Assembly (NCBI GenBank): GCA_016927125.1
Contig: JAFGNG010000043.1
Coordinates: forward strand, 1-17,567
DNA length: 17,567 nucleotides
Direction: 5' to 3'
Source of the DNA: Planctomycetota bacterium
Lineage (GTDB): Bacteria; Planctomycetota; SZUA-567; JAFGNG01
Shown here piece after piece: positions 14,240-17,567 of the stretch. The notes beneath the pieces were generated by a model. It saw only the letters and a list, made by a program, of their open reading frames with translations, was not told the origin of the DNA and searched no databases. The translations under genes and the position numbers were made by a program. Numbering within the stretch: position 1 is the first letter of the stretch; each line of letters begins with the position of its first letter.

Positions 14240-14268
14240 TTTACAAACAGCGCTCCTGTTAGCTAAAT
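14240..14268 (+). promoter_or_regulatory. Hairpin and weak promoter-like element before the 508-residue protein gene
   Basis: AACAG (14246-14250) and CTGTT (14256-14260) form a small stem with a 5-base loop, flanked by TTTA and TAAA. The same stretch reads as TTTACA (14240-14245), a 17-base spacer and CTAAAT (14263-14268), a poor promoter. It lies between the lipoyl gene and the next gene. I cannot tell whether it ends one transcript or starts the next. Confidence 0.3.
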
Positions 14269-14305
14269 CTAAAAAAAACTTGATTTTGCATTAAACGGAG
14301 TCATC

Positions 14306-15832
14306 ATGGCTAAACCGCCAGACCTCCAGGCAAAGATCTGCATTTATGGTAATTCTTTGCTGTTCTTGTTATTTGCTTTCTACTTTTTTCTGATCCCGGG
14401 CGGGATAATTATTCATGACCTTTCCGATCCCGCACTCAACAACCCAGGGATTCCCCGCGCGGCAATCAGGCTGTTTTATAACCTTACCCCGAAATATGAA
14501 GAGTGGGCAAGGAAACGGGTCTCCTCCAACCAGGCCTCTGCCCTCGAAGTAAATAAAATTGCGGAAACAGAGTGGCCCCTCTTCGGCTCGGTATTCTATC
14601 TCTGGGCGGTGGAAGCGCTGCAACAAGCCTGGGAGAAAAACCCCGCGCTCTTTCCCTATGAACCCAAAGCGTATGCCCGCGGCGCAATTGCAGTGGCGGC
14701 GGAACTGGTAATGGATCCCGGCCAGGCCGCCTGGGTAAAAAAGCACTGGGGTGAGGATTACCTGCACCAGCAGAATGTCTTTTATCGCATGCTCACCATT
14801 GCCGCCGCCACCGTGCATTATCGCCTTTTAGGTGATGAAAAACACTTGCCCCTCCTGCGTGACCAGGTAGAGAGCCTGGCCGCGGAACTGGCCGCCTCGC
14901 CCTCCGGATTATTGGAAGACTATCCCGGTGAATGTTATCCCGGTGATGTCCTTACTGCTATTACTTGTATCCAGAGGGCAGATGCGGTCCTGGGAACAGA
15001 CCACACCGATTTCGTAAAACAAGCCAGGAGAGGCTTCGCGGGCGTTAGCCTGGACAATATGGGCCTGCCTCCCTACGCGTCTACAGCCAGGACGGGGACG
15101 CCGCTCTTCAAGTCTCGCGGCTGCGGCAACTCTTATGTCTGCCTCTTTGCGCCGGAACTCTGGCCTGAGGAAGCCAAGGCCTGGTACCAGGCTTATGAGA
15201 AAAACTTCTGGCAGGAGCGTTGGAGTGCCGTCGGCTTCAGGGAATTTTGCAAAGATGAGCCTAATTCCGACTGGTATATGGATGTTGATTCCGGCCCGGT
15301 TCTGGCCGGGCATGGCATTGCCGCCTGTGCCTTCGGGGCAGGAGCAGCGAGGATGAATGGCCGTTTTGATCACGCTTATCCCCTGGCCTCGGAAATGCTT
15401 ACGACCTCCTGGCCACTTCCGGATGGCACCCTTGCCGGGCCGCGGATTCTTTCTAATGCTATCCACGCACCCTTTCTGGGCGAAGCCGCAATTCTCTGGC
15501 TGCTGACCTGCCAGCCCGACAATTCCATGAAAATGACCCGGGGCAGCGGTCTCCCGCTCTTTGTCTATCTTATGCTGGGCCTATACGTTATTGCCGGGCT
15601 GTTGCTGCTTTCCGCTGCCGTCTGCAACCTGCGGCGCTGGCGGCAGGCTGGGCCAGACAACTCCATCCCGGTAGCGCGGTTACAGTTCTTACTCTGGCTG
15701 GCCCTGCTTCTAGCCGGCGGGTTGATGCTGGTCACCTTCGGCTACGGCTACGGTTTTCTGCCGCTCCTGCTGGCGCTGCTCTTGCCTAAAACCCGGCAAC
15801 TCAAGCCGGTTGAAAAAGCTTCTTCCGAATGA
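14306..15832 (+). CDS. Membrane protein with large soluble domain, family not recognised
   Basis: The 508-residue product starts at ATG 14306 behind GGAG (14297-14300). It has a hydrophobic helix at about 15-35, a soluble region of about 375 residues (36-410) and three closely packed hydrophobic helices at about 417-440, 458-478 and 481-496, with a basic C-terminal tail. The soluble part is rich in Trp, Tyr and paired helices, for example AETEWPLFGSVFYLWAVEAL and FYRMLTIAAATVHYRLLG. It has conserved-looking acidic/aromatic loops LLEDYPGECYPGDV (202-215), RGCGNSYVCLF (271-281) and WYMDVDSGPVLAGHG (323-337). This pattern recalls an alpha/alpha toroid, as in some glycan- or isoprenoid-active enzymes, but that is only inference. 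Topology suggests that the domain is outside the cytoplasm. The glycan enzyme next door may be coincidental. Confidence 0.85.
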   Translation: MAKPPDLQAKICIYGNSLLFLLFAFYFFLIPGGIIIHDLSDPALNNPGIPRAAIRLFYNLTPKYEEWARKRVSSNQASALEVNKIAETEWPLFGSVFYLWAVEALQQAWEKNPALFPYEPKAYARGAIAVAAELVMDPGQAAWVKKHWGEDYLHQQNVFYRMLTIAAATVHYRLLGDEKHLPLLRDQVESLAAELAASPSGLLEDYPGECYPGDVLTAITCIQRADAVLGTDHTDFVKQARRGFAGVSLDNMGLPPYASTARTGTPLFKSRGCGNSYVCLFAPELWPEEAKAWYQAYEKNFWQERWSAVGFREFCKDEPNSDWYMDVDSGPVLAGHGIAACAFGAGAARMNGRFDHAYPLASEMLTTSWPLPDGTLAGPRILSNAIHAPFLGEAAILWLLTCQPDNSMKMTRGSGLPLFVYLMLGLYVIAGLLLLSAAVCNLRRWRQAGPDNSIPVARLQFLLWLALLLAGGLMLVTFGYGYGFLPLLLALLLPKTRQLKPVEKASSE

Positions 15833-15839
15833 AACTGCC

Positions 15840-15868
15840 TTGCCAATTTATCCCGATCGTTTTAGACT
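15840..15868 (+). promoter_or_regulatory. Possible promoter for the branching-enzyme gene
   Basis: TTGCCA (15840-15845, 5 of 6), a 17-base spacer and TAGACT (15863-15868, 4 of 6) lie just after the stop of the 508-residue protein gene and 81 bases before the ATG at 15950. Confidence 0.4.
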
Positions 15869-15910
15869 TTGCCTGAGGATAATGGGAAGTACTCATTCTT
15901 GTTGGGCAAA

Positions 15911-15924
15911 GGGGATCCTTCCCC
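15911..15924 (+). other. GC-rich hairpin upstream of the branching-enzyme start
   Basis: GGGGA (15911-15915), loop TCCT, then TCCCC (15920-15924) is followed by GGTTTAATT. It lies 25 bases before the ATG. It could be a weak terminator of the upstream gene or a leader structure. No usable Shine-Dalgarno is seen nearer to the ATG. Confidence 0.35.
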
Positions 15925-15949
15925 GGTTTAATTGATTGGTATCGACTCT

Positions 15950-17567
15950 ATGGATCATCCTGCGAATATCGTCACCTCCCAGGCTGCGATCGTCCGGGCT
16001 CTCTCTACGGAAGAATTACGCCGGGATTATCCCTGGCGTTACTTTGGCGCGCAGGTGGAAAATAATTCCACCACCTTCCGTATTTTCTTGCCGGAGGCAA
16101 CCGAGGTTAAGCTCTTGCGGGAGGGCAATGGCTGGGGCAAGATCTATGAACCGCTGGAGAGAGGTGGCGACAGGATCTGGTCAATTACTATTAATGAAAA
16201 TCTTACCGGGGCCGCTTACAAGTACCACATCCGCAATGATCACGGTTACCTCCCCCAACCTTATGATGAAGCGCGCCTGGATCCGTTTTCCTTCCAAGTC
16301 TTGAGCGAAGCCTCTGTGAGCGGGGGACAGGTTTACAACAGCGTGGTCAGCGACCATGACAAGTTTCCGTGGACTTACCAGGCCCCTCCCCGCCTCCGCG
16401 CCCCAATGTCGATTTATGAACTGCACCTGGGCGCCTTCCTGGAAGACAACTACCGGCACATTGCTGAAAAGATTGTGGATCATGTCGGCTACTTGGGCTT
16501 TACCCATGTGCAGATCATGCCGCCCTTCCAGACCCCGATTCACTCTTCTTGGGGATATCTTGTCGGCACGCCCTATGCAATCTACAACCGCCATGGCAGC
16601 CTGGAGGATTTCAAGTGGATGGTCAACCACCTGCACGAGCATGGCCTGGGGGTAATTGTGGATGTGCCCTTGGGCTTCAGCATCCAGGACTGGAGTTGTG
16701 GGATTGCCTGCCTGGACGGAACCGATCTCTATCATCACGCCGGCCCGGAAGGCTGGAACGACCAGTGGCATACCCGGATCTATAATCACTCCAGCCCTTA
16801 TGTGCGCGATTACCTGACCGGGATCTGCGCTTATGCCCACCATGAACTTGGTATTGATGGCGTGCGGATCGACGCGGTCGCGGCGCAGATCTTTAAGGAT
16901 TATGATCGGGGTATGAAGACCTGGGAGCGCAATAACCGCGAGCAGCTTTCGCAGGAGGACTGGGATCTGGTTAATGGCCTCGGGGGGGATTGCAACTTTG
17001 GGGACCGCGGCTACTGGTTGAGCGAGGCTGTGGACTTCCCTGTGCTGCGTTTCTTCCGGGAATTCCACCAGCGGCTCAGCCGGGTTGCCCCCGAACTATT
17101 TACTATTGCCGAGGAATCACGGCGCATCTTTCCCCGTCTGGCCACCCCGGTTGCACAGGGCGGGTTGGGCTTCACCTACGCGCAGAACATGGGCGAGATG
17201 CACCGGGTGCGTAAATACCTCCACCGCTCTACCGAGGAACGGCGGATCGAGGAGATCGAAAGTATCCTGCTGGAACACCAGGAGGAGGTGCTGGTCAACG
17301 CCATGAATACCCATGATGAATGTGCCAACGGCCGGCTGCGTCTGATCACTGAACTCGGCAACCATATCCAGTTGATCGGCCTCGCCGCCCTCTGCTGGTT
17401 CCGACCGGGCGCTCCCATGATCTTCATGGGTGATGAATTCTGTGAAGAAGGCTGGTTTGATGTCGATCGCTACCTTGATTGGGGCAAGACCGGCCCCCAC
17501 GCCGCGCTCCACCAGCAGCAGACCACCAATAACTTCCACGATCTTAATTATATTCTCCAGCGCGAAC
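15950..17567 (+). CDS. glgB: 1,4-alpha-glucan branching enzyme-like GH13 protein, 3' end missing
   Basis: The frame from ATG 15950 stays open for 539 codons to the window edge. The family makes alpha-1,6 branches in glycogen. An N-terminal CBM48-like beta domain (about 28-120, with YFGAQ and TTFRIFLPEA) is followed by the GH13 barrel: MSIYELHLGAF (153-163), WGYLVG (201-206), DGTDLYHHAGPEG (256-268), region II GIDGVRIDAVA with nucleophile D308 (301-311), region III FTIAEES with general acid E388 (384-390), and region IV NTHDE with D456 (453-457). DGT.LY, DAVA and IAEES are branching-enzyme features rather than amylase or TreZ ones. Region I reads DVPLGF (238-243) where branching enzymes have DWVPGH, so the usual subsite His is Phe. 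A TAA at 15929 closes the frame upstream. No clear ribosome binding site is present. The C-terminal beta domain is cut off. Confidence 0.82.
   Translation, partial: MDHPANIVTSQAAIVRALSTEELRRDYPWRYFGAQVENNSTTFRIFLPEATEVKLLREGNGWGKIYEPLERGGDRIWSITINENLTGAAYKYHIRNDHGYLPQPYDEARLDPFSFQVLSEASVSGGQVYNSVVSDHDKFPWTYQAPPRLRAPMSIYELHLGAFLEDNYRHIAEKIVDHVGYLGFTHVQIMPPFQTPIHSSWGYLVGTPYAIYNRHGSLEDFKWMVNHLHEHGLGVIVDVPLGFSIQDWSCGIACLDGTDLYHHAGPEGWNDQWHTRIYNHSSPYVRDYLTGICAYAHHELGIDGVRIDAVAAQIFKDYDRGMKTWERNNREQLSQEDWDLVNGLGGDCNFGDRGYWLSEAVDFPVLRFFREFHQRLSRVAPELFTIAEESRRIFPRLATPVAQGGLGFTYAQNMGEMHRVRKYLHRSTEERRIEEIESILLEHQEEVLVNAMNTHDECANGRLRLITELGNHIQLIGLAALCWFRPGAPMIFMGDEFCEEGWFDVDRYLDWGKTGPHAALHQQQTTNNFHDLNYILQRE

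Noticed and set aside
16181..17068. Open frame of 295 codons on the minus strand
   Set aside because: It lies wholly opposite the GH13 barrel on the plus strand, where clear catalytic motifs are read. Its own translation shows no recognisable domain. It is a GC-driven shadow.
1..17567. Search for CRISPR arrays, tRNAs, rRNAs, insertion sequences or phage genes
   Set aside because: I saw no regularly spaced repeats, cloverleaf-like cores, transposase or integrase motifs, or terminal inverted repeats. All large open frames are explained by the listed genes.

Overview
The window is about 17.6 kb of ordinary-looking bacterial chromosome with roughly balanced to moderately high GC. It is gene-dense, with 15 protein genes of which two are cut by the window edges. 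I see no mobile element, tRNA, rRNA or CRISPR array. LpxL-type and PlsC-type acyltransferases point to a Gram-negative envelope. A UDP-GlcNAc pyrophosphorylase of the eukaryotic UAP/AGX type and large membrane-anchored proteins built from zinc ribbons, coiled coil and protease-like folds would fit the PVC superphylum (Verrucomicrobiota, Lentisphaerota, Kiritimatiellota). That placement is inference and I hold it loosely.

Layout. (1) 1-1346 (+) is the 3' part of a DinG/Rad3-type helicase. (2) 1443-4848 (+) holds two single-pass membrane proteins in a row. The first has two zinc ribbons, a membrane segment, a coiled coil and an HtrA-like domain that has lost its catalytic triad. The second has a membrane segment, a coiled coil and HEAT-like helical repeats. 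A 13-bp tandem repeat lies between them. (3) 4894-9459 (-) holds, in transcription order, a patatin-like lipase, a UAP-type nucleotidyltransferase with its own TATAAT promoter, glucose-6-phosphate isomerase and a small membrane-anchored protein of unknown function. (4) 9460-9776 is a divergent control region with a TTGACG element and a 6-bp-arm dyad in front of purC. (5) 9777-13789 (+) is a tight cluster purC, lpxL-like, plsC, thiL, tsaE, with gaps of 16, 1 and 35 bases and then a 14-base overlap; it looks like one operon. (6) 13948-14211 (+) is a free-standing lipoyl-domain protein with a good sigma70-type promoter of its own. (7) 14306-15832 (+) is a four-helix membrane protein with a large soluble domain and no family I can name. 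(8) 15950-17567 (+) is a glycogen branching enzyme-like GH13 protein running off the right edge.

Functionally, Pgi, the UAP-type enzyme and the branching enzyme share the hexose-phosphate, nucleotide-sugar and glycogen area. LpxL-like, PlsC and the divergent patatin share membrane-lipid assembly and turnover. purC, thiL and tsaE are housekeeping.

The most unusual items are the triad-less HtrA fusion with its HEAT-protein neighbour, a His-to-Phe change in region I of the branching enzyme, the stand-alone lipoyl protein, and the unassigned 508-residue membrane protein. I do not see a clear defence system or other complete new multi-gene system; the two-gene membrane pair is the best candidate for something undescribed.
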